The notes under the pieces are model-generated. The model ran no database searches. It was not told where the DNA came from and worked only from the letters and a program-made list of their open reading frames with translations. A stretch of DNA of 64,000 nucleotides from an uncultured Lachnospiraceae bacterium (GTDB lineage Bacteria > Bacillota > Clostridia > Lachnospirales > Lachnospiraceae): positions 1-64,000 of the forward strand of contig CAKNHF010000003.1 in the NCBI GenBank assembly GCA_930972465.1. The letters are read 5' to 3'. Below are positions 18,423 to 27,241 of the stretch, piece after piece. The translations under genes and the position numbers were made by a program. Each line of letters starts with the position of its first letter. Position 1 is the stretch's first letter.

Positions 18423-18453
18423 GAAGGCAGTTTAAGGAAAGGCGGAAAAGATT

Positions 18454-18903
18454 ATGCGATGTCCATATTGTGGAAACCCTGATACGAGAGTGATCGATTC
18501 CCGTCCGGCGGAGGATAAGAGTACGATCCGCAGGCGGCGTTCCTGTGATGAGTGCGGCAGGCGTTTTACTACCTATGAAAAGGTGGAGACGATTCCGCTG
18601 ATTGTTATCAAAAAGGATAATAACCGTGAGCAGTACGAGCGCTCAAAAATCGAGAACGGGGTGCTGAGCGCATGCTATAAAAGACCGGTTCCGGCAGATC
18701 AGATTCAGAAGACCATTGATGCGATCGAGAGGGAGATCTTTAACCGGGAAGAAAAGGAGATTTCCAGCAGCGTGATCGGGGAGATCGTGATGGACAAGCT
18801 GAGGGATCTGGATCCGGTGGCATATGTAAGGTTTGCATCCGTATACAGGGAATTTAAGGATGCGGAGACATTTATGGATGAGCTGAAAAAGTTTCTGCAG
18901 TGA
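18454..18903 (+). CDS. nrdR: Transcriptional repressor NrdR
   Basis: 149 residues, the standard length. An N-terminal zinc ribbon (MRCPYCGNPDTRVIDSRPAE, then CDECGRRFTTYE) binds NrdR boxes, and an ATP-cone domain (about residues 49-139, IVIKKDNNREQY onward) senses ATP/dATP. NrdR represses ribonucleotide reductase genes when dATP is high. GGCGGAAAAG precedes the start. A strong terminator follows, so it is a single-gene unit with its own promoter. Confidence 0.97.
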   Translation: MRCPYCGNPDTRVIDSRPAEDKSTIRRRRSCDECGRRFTTYEKVETIPLIVIKKDNNREQYERSKIENGVLSACYKRPVPADQIQKTIDAIEREIFNREEKEISSSVIGEIVMDKLRDLDPVAYVRFASVYREFKDAETFMDELKKFLQ

Positions 18904-18937
18904 AAGAAGCCGAGGATATCTGAGACAACGGAAAGAT

Positions 18938-18972
18938 CCGGTTATACTTATGATGAGTATGGCCGGTTTTTT
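18938..18972 (+). terminator. Terminator after nrdR
   Basis: An 11-bp stem (18938-18948 with 18956-18966, two G-U pairs, 7-nt loop) is followed by six T residues. Confidence 0.85.
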
Positions 18973-19061
18973 CTTCGGCGGAAATCAGCGGTCTGCCTGA
19001 TCTTCGCAGAGGACATTTCCGGTGCTCCGCTTTCAGGAAGCGGTATAAAGGGAGAGAAAAG

Positions 19062-19802
19062 ATGAGAACATATAAACTGACTGTCGCTTATGACGGAACA
19101 GCATATCAGGGATGGCAGCGCCAGGCGAATACAGAACGGACGATTCAGGGGATTCTGGAATCCTGTATCTCGGAACAGACAGGATATGAGGTGGAGGTAG
19201 ACGGATCCGGCCGGACAGATGCCGGCGTACATGCGCTTGGGCAGACGGCAAGTGTGGTGCTCCGCGGCAGGGCTGAAGAAGATTTTTTTACAGGCAGGGT
19301 AAATGCCGTTCTCCCGGAGGATATCAGGATTCTTAAGGCCGAACTTGTCAGAAACGGGTTCCATGCAAGAAAGAGCGCGGTGGGAAAAGTTTATGAATAC
19401 CATATCGATACGGGCAGTAAGGCCGATGTGTTTACCAGAAGATACTGCCTGCATTATCCGTGTGCACCGGATCTTGACGCCATGAGGAAAACAGCGGAAT
19501 ACCTGACCGGAACACATGAGTTTGCGGCCTATACGGATAAAAAAGACGAAAAGTCCACAAAGAGAACAATTTATGCTATAATAGTCAGCGGACAAGGCGG
19601 CAGGGTGACAATACGGTATGAAGGCACCGGCTTTCTGTACCATATGGTGAGAATTCTCACCGGAACTCTGCTTGAGGCGGGAACAGGACAGAGAAGTCCG
19701 GAAAGCGCCGGAGAAGCGCTCGATTCCCGCGACAGACGGCAGGCCGGTTTTCTTGCTCCGGCGAGGGGACTGTTCCTGCAGAAAGTGTACTACGGTAAAT
19801 AA
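19062..19802 (+). CDS. truA: tRNA pseudouridine(38-40) synthase
   Basis: 246 residues. The catalytic aspartate lies in GSGRTDAGVHALGQ near residue 52, the standard TruA motif. Other family marks are YDGTAYQGWQRQ at the N-terminus, RNGFHARKSAVGKVYEY and FLYHMVRILTGTLLEAG near the C-terminus. It isomerises uridines 38-40 in the anticodon arm of many tRNAs. GGGAGAG lies 5 bp upstream. exoA follows after 68 bp. Confidence 0.97.
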   Translation: MRTYKLTVAYDGTAYQGWQRQANTERTIQGILESCISEQTGYEVEVDGSGRTDAGVHALGQTASVVLRGRAEEDFFTGRVNAVLPEDIRILKAELVRNGFHARKSAVGKVYEYHIDTGSKADVFTRRYCLHYPCAPDLDAMRKTAEYLTGTHEFAAYTDKKDEKSTKRTIYAIIVSGQGGRVTIRYEGTGFLYHMVRILTGTLLEAGTGQRSPESAGEALDSRDRRQAGFLAPARGLFLQKVYYGK

Positions 19803-19870
19803 ATAATTAAGAGGGGACAGGTATGAACGTTATCTGTCCTCTCATTGCACACCTTATAAGAGGAGGCGTT

Positions 19871-20626
19871 ATGAAACTAATATCATGGAATGTAAACGGA
19901 ATAAGGGCATGTGTCCAAAAGGGATTCCTTGATTTCTTTAAAGAGGCGGATGCGGATATCTTCTGCATTCAGGAGACAAAGATGCAGGAGGGGCAGCTTG
20001 CGCTGGAGCTGGAAGGATATTGCCAGTACTGGAACTACGCAGTGAGAAAGGGATATTCCGGGACTGCGGTTTTCACGAAGAAAGAGCCGCTGTCCGTTGC
20101 ATACGGAATAGGAATCGAGGAGCATGATCAGGAAGGGCGCGTCATCACCTGTGAATTTGAGGATTTTTATTTCGTCACAGTATACACGCCGAATTCTCAG
20201 AATGAACTGGCGAGGCTGGATTATCGGATGAGATGGGAGGATGACTTCCGCGCTTATCTGAAAAAGCTGGATGAGGCGAAGCCGGTCATTGTCACAGGCG
20301 ATATGAATGTGGCCCACGAGGAGATCGACCTGAAGAATCCGAAGACGAACCGGAAGAATGCCGGATTTACGGATGAGGAGCGCCGGAAGTTCACAGAACT
20401 TCTGGATGCGGGATTCATCGACACATTCCGGTACTTTTATCCGGATCAGACAGGCATCTATTCATGGTGGTCATACCGGTTCAGCGCACGGGCGAAGAAT
20501 GCAGGATGGCGCATCGACTATTTCTGTGTATCGGAGAGACTGAAAGACAGGCTGGAGGATGCCAGGATATTGACAGATGTGATGGGATCTGATCACTGCC
20601 CGGTGGAACTGGACCTGAAAGACTGA
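19871..20626 (+). CDS. exoA: Exodeoxyribonuclease III / AP endonuclease
   Basis: 251 residues of the xth family. [22 protein letters not shown] with the metal-binding Glu, [18 protein letters not shown], and the terminal [10 protein letters not shown] containing the catalytic Asp-His are all present. It repairs abasic sites and 3'-blocked ends. ATG 19871 follows AGGAGG at 5 bp; a longer frame from 19823 lacks a site. Confidence 0.97.
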   Translation: MKLISWNVNGIRACVQKGFLDFFKEADADIFCIQETKMQEGQLALELEGYCQYWNYAVRKGYSGTAVFTKKEPLSVAYGIGIEEHDQEGRVITCEFEDFYFVTVYTPNSQNELARLDYRMRWEDDFRAYLKKLDEAKPVIVTGDMNVAHEEIDLKNPKTNRKNAGFTDEERRKFTELLDAGFIDTFRYFYPDQTGIYSWWSYRFSARAKNAGWRIDYFCVSERLKDRLEDARILTDVMGSDHCPVELDLKD

Positions 20627-20630
20627 CGGT

Positions 20631-20663
20631 ATACGCTGCGGTGAAATGCGGCGTATTCATATT
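20631..20663 (+). terminator. Terminator after exoA
   Basis: ATACGCTGC (20631-20639) pairs with GCGGCGTAT (20648-20656, one G-U), followed by TCATATTTTA. T-tract is weak. Confidence 0.5.
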
Positions 20664-20700
20664 TTAAGAAATAAACAACATACAGAAAGAAGGATTTAAA

Positions 20701-21831
20701 ATGACAAAGATTGACATTATCTCCGGCTTTCTCGGGGCCGGAAAGACTACATTGATCAAAAAACTGCTTTCGGAGGCATTTACAGGTGAGCAGGTCGTAC
20801 TGATCGAAAATGAATTCGGAGAGATCGGAATCGACGGCGGATTTCTGAAAGAATCCGGAATTGAGATCCGTGAAATGAACTCGGGGTGTATCTGCTGTTC
20901 ACTGGTGGGAGACTTCGGGAAATCACTCCGCGAAGTCGTTGATACCTATCATCCGGACCGCATTCTGATTGAGCCGTCCGGCGTGGGTAAACTGTCTGAC
21001 GTTATCAAGGCGGTGCAGGATGTGCAGGCAGAGATCGATGCACAGCTCAACAGCTTTACAACGGTGGTGGATGTGACGAAGTGCAGGATTTACCGCAAGA
21101 ATTTCGGAGAGTTTTTCAGCAATCAGATCGAGTATGCGGGCGCGGTGATCTTAAGCCGGACAGATAAGGCAAAACCGGAGAAAGTGGAAGAGGCCGTATC
21201 CCTTCTCAGGGAACTGAATGACAAAGCTCCGTTCATCACGACTCCGATTGCACAGCTTCCGGGGAAAAAGATACTTGAGACAATGGAATCAGGCAAATCT
21301 CTTGAGGACGAGCTCCTGGCGGAAGTGATCTGCCCGGAATGCGGAGAACATCACGATCACGGTGAGTGCTGCGGCCATGATCATCACGATCACGACCATG
21401 AGGAGCATGGCCATCACCACGATCACGACCATGAGGAGCACGGCCATCACCACGATCACGATCATGAGGAGCACGGTCATCACCACGATCATGATCACGA
21501 CGGATGCTGCGGACATGATCATCATCATGACCATGCAGGACATCATCATGCGGATGAAGTGTTCACAAGCTGGGGAAAGGAGACGATCCGCACTTACACA
21601 GAGGAGCAGATTTCAGAGATATTAAAACAGCTTGAGAGCGACGGCTCATACGGAAATGTGCTTCGTGCAAAGGGAATGGTCGCCGGCGCTGATGGAGAGT
21701 GGATCTATTTTGACATGGTTCCCGGGGAACATGAAGTCAGAAACGGCGCGCCGGAGTATACAGGAAGGATCTGTGTGATCGGCGCAGAACTCAATGAGGA
21801 GAAACTGGCAGAACTGTTCGGAGCGGCATAA
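20701..21831 (+). CDS. CobW/G3E-family GTPase with His-rich metal-binding insert
   Basis: 376 residues. The GTPase has Walker A GFLGAGKTT, the metal-site motif GCICCS (CxCC, near residue 63) and the ENEFGEIGID strand. After the GTPase core come CPECGEH and a histidine/aspartate/glutamate-rich segment (residues about 218-285) built from 11-residue repeats, then the CobW C-terminal domain. G3E proteins insert or deliver zinc, cobalt, nickel or iron; the His-rich tract points to zinc or nickel storage. The next gene is a second GTPase of the same superfamily, so the two may form one metal-trafficking unit. No Zur box was recognised upstream. Confidence 0.93.
   Translation: MTKIDIISGFLGAGKTTLIKKLLSEAFTGEQVVLIENEFGEIGIDGGFLKESGIEIREMNSGCICCSLVGDFGKSLREVVDTYHPDRILIEPSGVGKLSDVIKAVQDVQAEIDAQLNSFTTVVDVTKCRIYRKNFGEFFSNQIEYAGAVILSRTDKAKPEKVEEAVSLLRELNDKAPFITTPIAQLPGKKILETMESGKSLEDELLAEVICPECGEHHDHGECCGHDHHDHDHEEHGHHHDHDHEEHGHHHDHDHEEHGHHHDHDHDGCCGHDHHHDHAGHHHADEVFTSWGKETIRTYTEEQISEILKQLESDGSYGNVLRAKGMVAGADGEWIYFDMVPGEHEVRNGAPEYTGRICVIGAELNEEKLAELFGAA
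21385..21500 (+). repeat. 33-bp in-frame tandem repeats encoding the His-rich tract
   Basis: Units start at 21385, 21418 and 21451 with a partial fourth at 21484. Each encodes HDHDHEEHGHH with few silent differences. A repeat of this kind can change copy number by slippage and so vary metal capacity. Confidence 0.8.
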
Positions 21832-21907
21832 ATCACAGAAAATGACAGCAGGGCGAGCAGGTACGCGGACCCTGCGTCTCTGCAGGATATGACAGGAGAG
21901 ATAGAAG

Positions 21908-22855
21908 ATGAATGAATCGGATGTAATGGTTTATCTGATGACAGGGTTTCTTGACAGCGGCAAGACGCAGTTCCTTGACTTTACCCTGAAGCAGGACTAT
22001 TTTCAGATCGACGGGAAAACGCTTCTGATCCTCTGCGAAGAGGGGGAGGAAGAATACAATCCCATGGAGCTGCTGAAATATGGCGTTGTGATCGAGAAAG
22101 TGGAAGATCAGGAAGAACTGACAGAAGAATGGCTGGAAGAAATGAACCGGAAACATGAACCGGAGCGTGTTGTGATCGAATACAATGGAATGTGGAAAGT
22201 CAGCGATTTTGAGAACATGAAGCTGCCGTACGGCTGGGCGATCGAACAGAAAATTACGACAGTTGACGCCAGCACGTTTCAGATGTATCTGACAAACTTA
22301 AAGCCGCTGTTCGTGGAGATGGTAAGAGGAGCCGAACTGGTGCTCTTCAACCGGTGTGAGGACAAGAAACCTCTCGCCGGCTACCGCAGGAGCGTGAAGG
22401 TGGTAAGCCCCCAGGCGGAGGTAATCTTTGAGGATGAGAACGGCGAGGTGGACAACATTTTTGAGGATGACGTCCCCTATGATCTGAATGCGCCGGTGAT
22501 CGAGATACGCCGGGAAGACTACGGCATCTGGTATGTTGATATGATGGAGCATCCGGAGCGCTATAAAGGAAAGGTCGTGGAATTTACGGCGAAGGTGCTT
22601 AAGCCCAAGTCATTCCCGTCAAAGGTATTTCTTCCGGGACGTATGGCCATGACCTGCTGTGCGGACGACACCTCCTTTCTGGGGTATGTGTGCCGGAGCG
22701 CATATGCGTCCAAGCTGAAAGCGGGACAGTGGGTGAAGGTGAGGGCTAAGGTCCGGTTCGCCAATCTGTCGGTATACCGTGGGGAAGGTCCGGTGCTTGA
22801 AGCAGAAAATATAGAGCTTGCAGAGCCAATAGAAGAGCTGGTATACTTCAATTAA
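21908..22855 (+). CDS. G3E-like P-loop protein fused to a YcgQ/TIGR03943-type domain
   Basis: 315 residues. The N-terminal 180 residues are CobW-like, with P-loop GFLDSGKTQF near residue 13, but they lack the CxCC metal motif. The C-terminal part (about 200-315) matches the C-terminal half of TIGR03943/YcgQ proteins: YKGKVVEFTAKVLKP, then MTCCADDTSFLGYVC and WVKVRAKV. YcgQ pairs with the permease-like YcgR, and in Bacillus both are linked to zinc-responsive regulation. This protein therefore fuses the GTPase and YcgQ functions and follows a His-rich CobW gene. No YcgR-like permease is present here. I infer a role in metal delivery. Confidence 0.75.
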   Translation: MNESDVMVYLMTGFLDSGKTQFLDFTLKQDYFQIDGKTLLILCEEGEEEYNPMELLKYGVVIEKVEDQEELTEEWLEEMNRKHEPERVVIEYNGMWKVSDFENMKLPYGWAIEQKITTVDASTFQMYLTNLKPLFVEMVRGAELVLFNRCEDKKPLAGYRRSVKVVSPQAEVIFEDENGEVDNIFEDDVPYDLNAPVIEIRREDYGIWYVDMMEHPERYKGKVVEFTAKVLKPKSFPSKVFLPGRMAMTCCADDTSFLGYVCRSAYASKLKAGQWVKVRAKVRFANLSVYRGEGPVLEAENIELAEPIEELVYFN

Positions 22856-22910
22856 AAAATACGAATAAACAGACGTGTGAAATGAATCCAACAGTAGGAG
22901 GTACTCAGGA

Positions 22911-23870
22911 ATGGAAAAGAAATATGATGTGATAGCACTAGGAGAACTGCTGATCGACTTCCCGATGAACGGAAAGAGCGAACAGGGAAACAATCTGTTC
23001 GAGGCATGCCCGGGAGGCGCACCCTGTAATGTCCTGGCGCTTTTGAATAAAATGGGAAAGAGGACAGCGTTTCTCGGAAAGGTGGGAGAGGATCAGTTCG
23101 GCACACTGCTTCGGGACACAATCACGGAAGCGGGAATCGACGCGTCCCATCTGATGATGGACAAGGATGTGAACACAACGCTCGCATTCGTACACACTTT
23201 TCCGGACGGAGACAGAGAATTCTCATTCTACCGTAATCCGGGCGCGGATATGATGCTGCGAGAGGATGAAGTGGATCCGGAATTTATTGCGCAGACAAGA
23301 ATCTTCCACTTCGGCACACTTTCCATGACCCATGAGGGAGTGAGGGCTGCAACGAAAAAAGCGCTGAAAGCGGCAAAGGAAAACGGATGTCTGATTTCCT
23401 TCGATCCGAATTTAAGACCTCCGCTGTGGAGTTCTCTTAATCTTGCGAAAGAGCAGATGGAATACGGTTTCGGATACTGCGATATCCTGAAGATATCCGA
23501 CAATGAGATCCAGTTTGTATCCGGAAAAGAAGACTATGACGAAGGGATTGCTTACCTTCAGGAGAAATACAATATTCCGCTCATCCTTCTTACTATGGGC
23601 AAGGAAGGAAGCCGTGCGTACTATAAGGGAATGCGTGTGGAGAGACCGGGATTCACGGTGAAGGCCATTGAGACCACCGGAGCCGGGGATACCTTCTGCG
23701 GAAGCTCCCTGAACTACATACTGGAACATGATTTTGATAACCTGACAGAAGAGCAGCTGGGAGAAATGCTTACGTTTGCGAATGCTGCCGCCGCGCTCAT
23801 TACGATGAAGAAAGGCGCGATCCGGGCAATGCCGGAGCGGGAAGAAGTAATGAAGATGATCGGCGAATAG
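22911..23870 (+). CDS. PfkB-family fructokinase
   Basis: 319 residues. The N-terminal ALGELLIDF and GGAPCNVLALLNKMG segments and the C-terminal ETTGAGDTFCGS anion-hole/catalytic-base motif define the ribokinase (PfkB) family, fructokinase branch. The enzyme would phosphorylate fructose released from sucrose. It lies immediately left of the AraC regulator and sugar importer, and the GH13 enzyme of that locus would release fructose, which supports the fructokinase reading. AGGAGG lies 8 bp before ATG 22911. Confidence 0.9.
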   Translation: MEKKYDVIALGELLIDFPMNGKSEQGNNLFEACPGGAPCNVLALLNKMGKRTAFLGKVGEDQFGTLLRDTITEAGIDASHLMMDKDVNTTLAFVHTFPDGDREFSFYRNPGADMMLREDEVDPEFIAQTRIFHFGTLSMTHEGVRAATKKALKAAKENGCLISFDPNLRPPLWSSLNLAKEQMEYGFGYCDILKISDNEIQFVSGKEDYDEGIAYLQEKYNIPLILLTMGKEGSRAYYKGMRVERPGFTVKAIETTGAGDTFCGSSLNYILEHDFDNLTEEQLGEMLTFANAAAALITMKKGAIRAMPEREEVMKMIGE

Positions 23871-23896
23871 ACAAAACTGAATGAAAGAGGAACATA

Positions 23897-23942
23897 AAAC
23901 TGCCATATCGGAGACGGATTCCGGTATGGCAGTTTCTCTTCC
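23897..23942. terminator. Bidirectional terminator between fructokinase and AraC regulator
   Basis: A 15-bp stem (AAACTGCCATATCGG at 23897-23911 with 23921-23935, one G-U) lies between convergent genes and is followed by CTCTT on the plus strand. Confidence 0.75.
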
Positions 23943-24012
23943 GGAAAATTACAGGCACTGTCACGGAGAATAGAAAGCCTTTGGGACAGGAGCCGGCGGG
24001 ACCGGAATAAGG

Positions 24013-24864
24013 TTACGCTTTTACCCGGTTTCTGATTCTCCATTCCCGGGGAGAGATCCCGTATACGTTTTTGAACGCCCGGGAGAAGTGGAGCTGGTTC
24101 GGATACCCTACCGCGTTTGCGATATCCCCGATGGAGAACCCGGTCAGCTTCAAAAGTTCGGCTGCCTTTACCATCCGGTAGTTCAGAAGAAACTCCTGGG
24201 GAGACTTCCCGACGGTCTCCTTGAAGATCCGTCCGAAATAACTGCGGTTCAGACCGCAGAATTCCGCAATCCCTTCTACGGATATATCATTCTGAAAATT
24301 CTGCTCAATATAGGTGAGCGCTTCCTTAATATAAAAGTCTCTGACTCGTCCTTCCTGGGAAAGCCTCAGGGAGGCAGAGGAACGGGAGAGGTAATCAATG
24401 AAAAGATAGAGATGCCCGATCAGATGAAAGGGGGATGCGTTTCCGTGTTCTGCGATGTAGAGCATTTCCTGCTTCATCTGCTCGCCGAGATCCTTCGCGT
24501 GGGCGCGGTACACCGGATCATCCGGCGACAGTCCCGCGATCTCGATGATCTCTTTCGCACGCAGCCCGTCGAATTCCAGCCATACATACTCCCACGGCAG
24601 CTTCTGGTCTGCGATATAAGTGGAGATCTGGCGGGGGAAGAGCATGAATCCCTGACCGCTTTTTATCTGATACTCACGCGTGACGCCTTTTGAATCATCC
24701 GCAAAGAGTCTTCCTGTCCCGGACAGAACATAGTGGAACAGAAAATGTGTTCTGGCAGCAGGCCCGAAAGAGTGGGCCGGGGAACACTGTTCTTTCCCGG
24801 ACTGGTACAGTCCCAGGTCTACAAAATTTTCATTTGGAAAAACAGAAAAAATAAGGTCGCTCAT
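24013..24864 (-). CDS. AraC-family regulator of the raffinose-type locus
   Basis: 283 residues. The N-terminal half is a cupin-like AraC ligand domain (LFHYVLSGTGRLF). The C-terminal half has two helix-turn-helix motifs (SVEGIAEFCGLNRSYFGRIF and SIGDIANAVGYPNQLHFSRA) and ends in YGISPREWR. It is divergent from the sugar-binding protein gene and resembles regulators of alpha-galactoside uptake (MsmR/RafR). Inverted copies of CCAAAATGCG in the shared intergenic region are likely targets. The start is at 24864, 9 bp after GAAGGAGA; a longer frame from 24900 contains that site. Confidence 0.9.
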   Translation of the reverse strand: MSDLIFSVFPNENFVDLGLYQSGKEQCSPAHSFGPAARTHFLFHYVLSGTGRLFADDSKGVTREYQIKSGQGFMLFPRQISTYIADQKLPWEYVWLEFDGLRAKEIIEIAGLSPDDPVYRAHAKDLGEQMKQEMLYIAEHGNASPFHLIGHLYLFIDYLSRSSASLRLSQEGRVRDFYIKEALTYIEQNFQNDISVEGIAEFCGLNRSYFGRIFKETVGKSPQEFLLNYRMVKAAELLKLTGFSIGDIANAVGYPNQLHFSRAFKNVYGISPREWRIRNRVKA

Positions 24865-24919
24865 ATAAATAAATCTCCTTCGAATTCCAGAACTTTTCAT
24901 TCTTAACAGATATAATATA

Positions 24920-25021
24920 CCAAAATGCGACTATACTTTGCAATATATAAATAAAAACATCATAAAGGCATAAAACATAGACTATGGCGGAATTTATGAG
25001 CGCATTTTGGAATGTTATAAT
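24920..25021. promoter_or_regulatory. Divergent control region of the sugar locus with inverted CCAAAATGCG sites
   Basis: CCAAAATGCG at 24920-24929 recurs inverted as CGCATTTTGG at 25001-25010, 81 bp apart. The second copy lies directly before a TATAAT at 25016-25021 that has no good -35 element, which suits an activator-dependent promoter. The first copy lies within the regulator's own promoter (minus strand TTGCAA, 18 bp, TATATT). Confidence 0.55.
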
Positions 25022-25066
25022 GTCCCAAGAAACAGCAAAAGCTAAAAGGAAGGAGCTGAAACTATT

Positions 25067-26350
25067 ATGAAAAGGAAAAATGCGATCAGTGCTGTTCTGG
25101 CAGTAACCATGCTGACAGCCGCCATTCTTCCGGGATGCAGTTCAGGAGGGGACAGTGGAGTTACAGAGATTGAGATCCTCCAGTACAAGCCAGAGGCAGC
25201 TGCATACTTTGATCAGGTGGAAGAGGAGTTCAACGCGTCTCACGATGACATCCATCTGACCATCAGTTCTCCCAATGACGCGAGTACGATCATGAGGACC
25301 CGTTTTGTCAGGGAGGATTATCCGGACATTATCGGTATCGGAGGCGACATCAACTATTCCTATTATGTTGATGCAGATATTCTTGCCGACGTGTCGGATT
25401 ATCCGGGAATGGCGGACATCAAGCAGTCCTATGTCGACATCCTGGAAGCGCTGGAGATCACGCCGAAGGACGGTACATACGGTGTGCCTTATGTGGCAAA
25501 CGCGGCGGGTATCCTCTATAACAAAGACATGTTCGAGGAACATGGATGGGAGATTCCGGAGTCCTGGGGCGAGCTGATGGATCTCTGCGAGGAGATCGAG
25601 TCGGAAGGCATTCTGCCGTTCTATTTTGGATTCCGTGATACATGGACCTGTCTGGCCCCCTGGAACTCCCTGGCGGTAGACCTTGCCCCGGCGGACACCT
25701 GCAAGCAGGTAAATGCAGGGGAGACTACATTTACGGAGGAGTACAGAGAGACGGCGGAGAAGTGCCTGCAGCTGGTAAGCTACGGACCGGAAGACCCGAT
25801 CGCGTACGGATACAATGACGCATGTACGGCATTCGCCCGCGGAGAGTCTGCAATGTATCCGATCGGAAGCTATGCGGTGCCGCAGATACTCCAGGTGAAC
25901 CCGGAGATGAACATAGATTCCTTTGTGATGCCGGGAAATGACGATGCGTCAAAGAACACGCTGAATTCCGGTGTGGACCTGATGTTCTCCGTGACCGCGG
26001 CGTGCGAGAACAAAGAAGCCGCATACGAAGTGCTGGATTTCCTGCTTGAGGACGCGAACCTTCAGGCTTATATCGACGATCAGAACGCGGTACCGTGCAA
26101 GGAAGGCGATTTCGAGCTGGCTCCGATGCTGGACGGCATGAAGCCGTACATCGAGTCCGGCAACATGACCGACTATCAGGATCACTACTATCCGTCTGAG
26201 ATGGCGGTGGACGCGCAGATCCAGACACTTCTGATCAACAAGGATGTGGATGCGTTCCTCGCGAAGTTCGATAAAGACTGGACAAGGTACAACAGGGATA
26301 TCATCCGCGCGGTTCAGGAGTACAATGAAGAAAACGGAACTGCCGAGTAG
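25067..26350 (+). CDS. Sugar ABC transporter solute-binding lipoprotein
   Basis: 427 residues. A lipoprotein signal peptide ends with the lipobox LPGC (Cys about residue 24), and a family 1 extracellular solute-binding fold follows (NASHDDIHLTI, YVANAAGILYNKDMFEE, GESAMYPIGSYAVPQI). It captures oligosaccharides at the cell surface and passes them to the two permeases encoded directly downstream (gaps of 18 bp, then a 1-bp overlap). The neighbouring alpha-galactosidase and GH13 enzyme suggest raffinose, stachyose or melibiose as ligands. Confidence 0.93.
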   Translation: MKRKNAISAVLAVTMLTAAILPGCSSGGDSGVTEIEILQYKPEAAAYFDQVEEEFNASHDDIHLTISSPNDASTIMRTRFVREDYPDIIGIGGDINYSYYVDADILADVSDYPGMADIKQSYVDILEALEITPKDGTYGVPYVANAAGILYNKDMFEEHGWEIPESWGELMDLCEEIESEGILPFYFGFRDTWTCLAPWNSLAVDLAPADTCKQVNAGETTFTEEYRETAEKCLQLVSYGPEDPIAYGYNDACTAFARGESAMYPIGSYAVPQILQVNPEMNIDSFVMPGNDDASKNTLNSGVDLMFSVTAACENKEAAYEVLDFLLEDANLQAYIDDQNAVPCKEGDFELAPMLDGMKPYIESGNMTDYQDHYYPSEMAVDAQIQTLLINKDVDAFLAKFDKDWTRYNRDIIRAVQEYNEENGTAE

Positions 26351-26368
26351 GAAAGGAGCGGGAAAATT

Positions 26369-27241
26369 ATGAAAAAAGTAAATGACAGCAAGCGGACATA
26401 TATGCTGATCACCATACCGATCCTGGCGCTGTTCGTCTGCTTTAACACCATACCGCTGATCCGCGGTGTGATCTACAGCTTTACAAACTTTAAAGGATTC
26501 GGTACCTATGATTTCGTAGGACTCCGCAATTACATGGATCTTTTCACAGATCCCAGGATCGGAGGCTCTTATCTGTTCACCATCAAGCTCGCCATCGCGG
26601 CAACAATCGTGACAAACGTGATCAGTCTTCTCCTTGCGCTGGGATTGAACAGCAAGATCAAAGGCAAGACTTTCCTGCGCGCGGCTTACTTTGTGCCGAA
26701 CGTACTCGGAGCGCTGGTTGTAGGATATATCTTCCAGTATTTCTTTACATATATCCTTCCGGGGCTGGGCGAAGCGCTGGGGATCAAGGCTCTTGAAGGA
26801 AGCATGCTCTCCAACAGCAGCACCGCGTGGATCGCGATCGTGATCGTCTGTGCATGGCAGTCCATCGCCATGAATACAATTATCTATATCTCCGGACTTC
26901 AGACAGTGCCGGAGGACGTTTATGAAGCCGGAGATCTGGACGGAGCGACGGGCTGGAAGAAGTTCAGATATCTGACCTTCCCGCTGATCATCCCCTTCTT
27001 TACTATCAACATGGTTCTCTGCGTGAAGAACTTCCTGATGGTATTCGATCAGATTATGGCAATGACAAAGGGCGGTCCGGAGCAGAGCACGGAGTCTATC
27101 TCCTACCTGATTTACAATAACGGTCTGTCAGGCGGAAGTTTCGGATACCAGAGCGCCAACGCGGTTGTATTCTTTATTGTGATCGTGGCGATCTCTGTGG
27201 CCCAGATGACCATATCAAGTAAGAAGGAGGAACAGTTATAA
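26369..27241 (+). CDS. Sugar ABC transporter permease, MalF/MsmF type
   Basis: 290 residues with six membrane helices. The cytoplasmic EAA loop is EDVYEAGDLDGATGWKKFRY, the coupling site for the ATPase. Sequence opens with a short cytosolic tail and ITIPILALFVCFNTIPL. It pairs with the next permease, whose start overlaps this stop by 1 bp. No ATPase gene lies in the cluster, so the importer probably uses a shared MsmK-like ATPase encoded elsewhere, as is common in Clostridia and streptococci. Confidence 0.93.
   Translation: MKKVNDSKRTYMLITIPILALFVCFNTIPLIRGVIYSFTNFKGFGTYDFVGLRNYMDLFTDPRIGGSYLFTIKLAIAATIVTNVISLLLALGLNSKIKGKTFLRAAYFVPNVLGALVVGYIFQYFFTYILPGLGEALGIKALEGSMLSNSSTAWIAIVIVCAWQSIAMNTIIYISGLQTVPEDVYEAGDLDGATGWKKFRYLTFPLIIPFFTINMVLCVKNFLMVFDQIMAMTKGGPEQSTESISYLIYNNGLSGGSFGYQSANAVVFFIVIVAISVAQMTISSKKEEQL

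Noticed and set aside
21289..21625. Frames opposite and beside the His-rich tract, rich in Met/Val/Ile or Met/Thr/Ile
   Set aside because: By-products of the 33-bp His/Asp/Glu codon repeat in the other frames.
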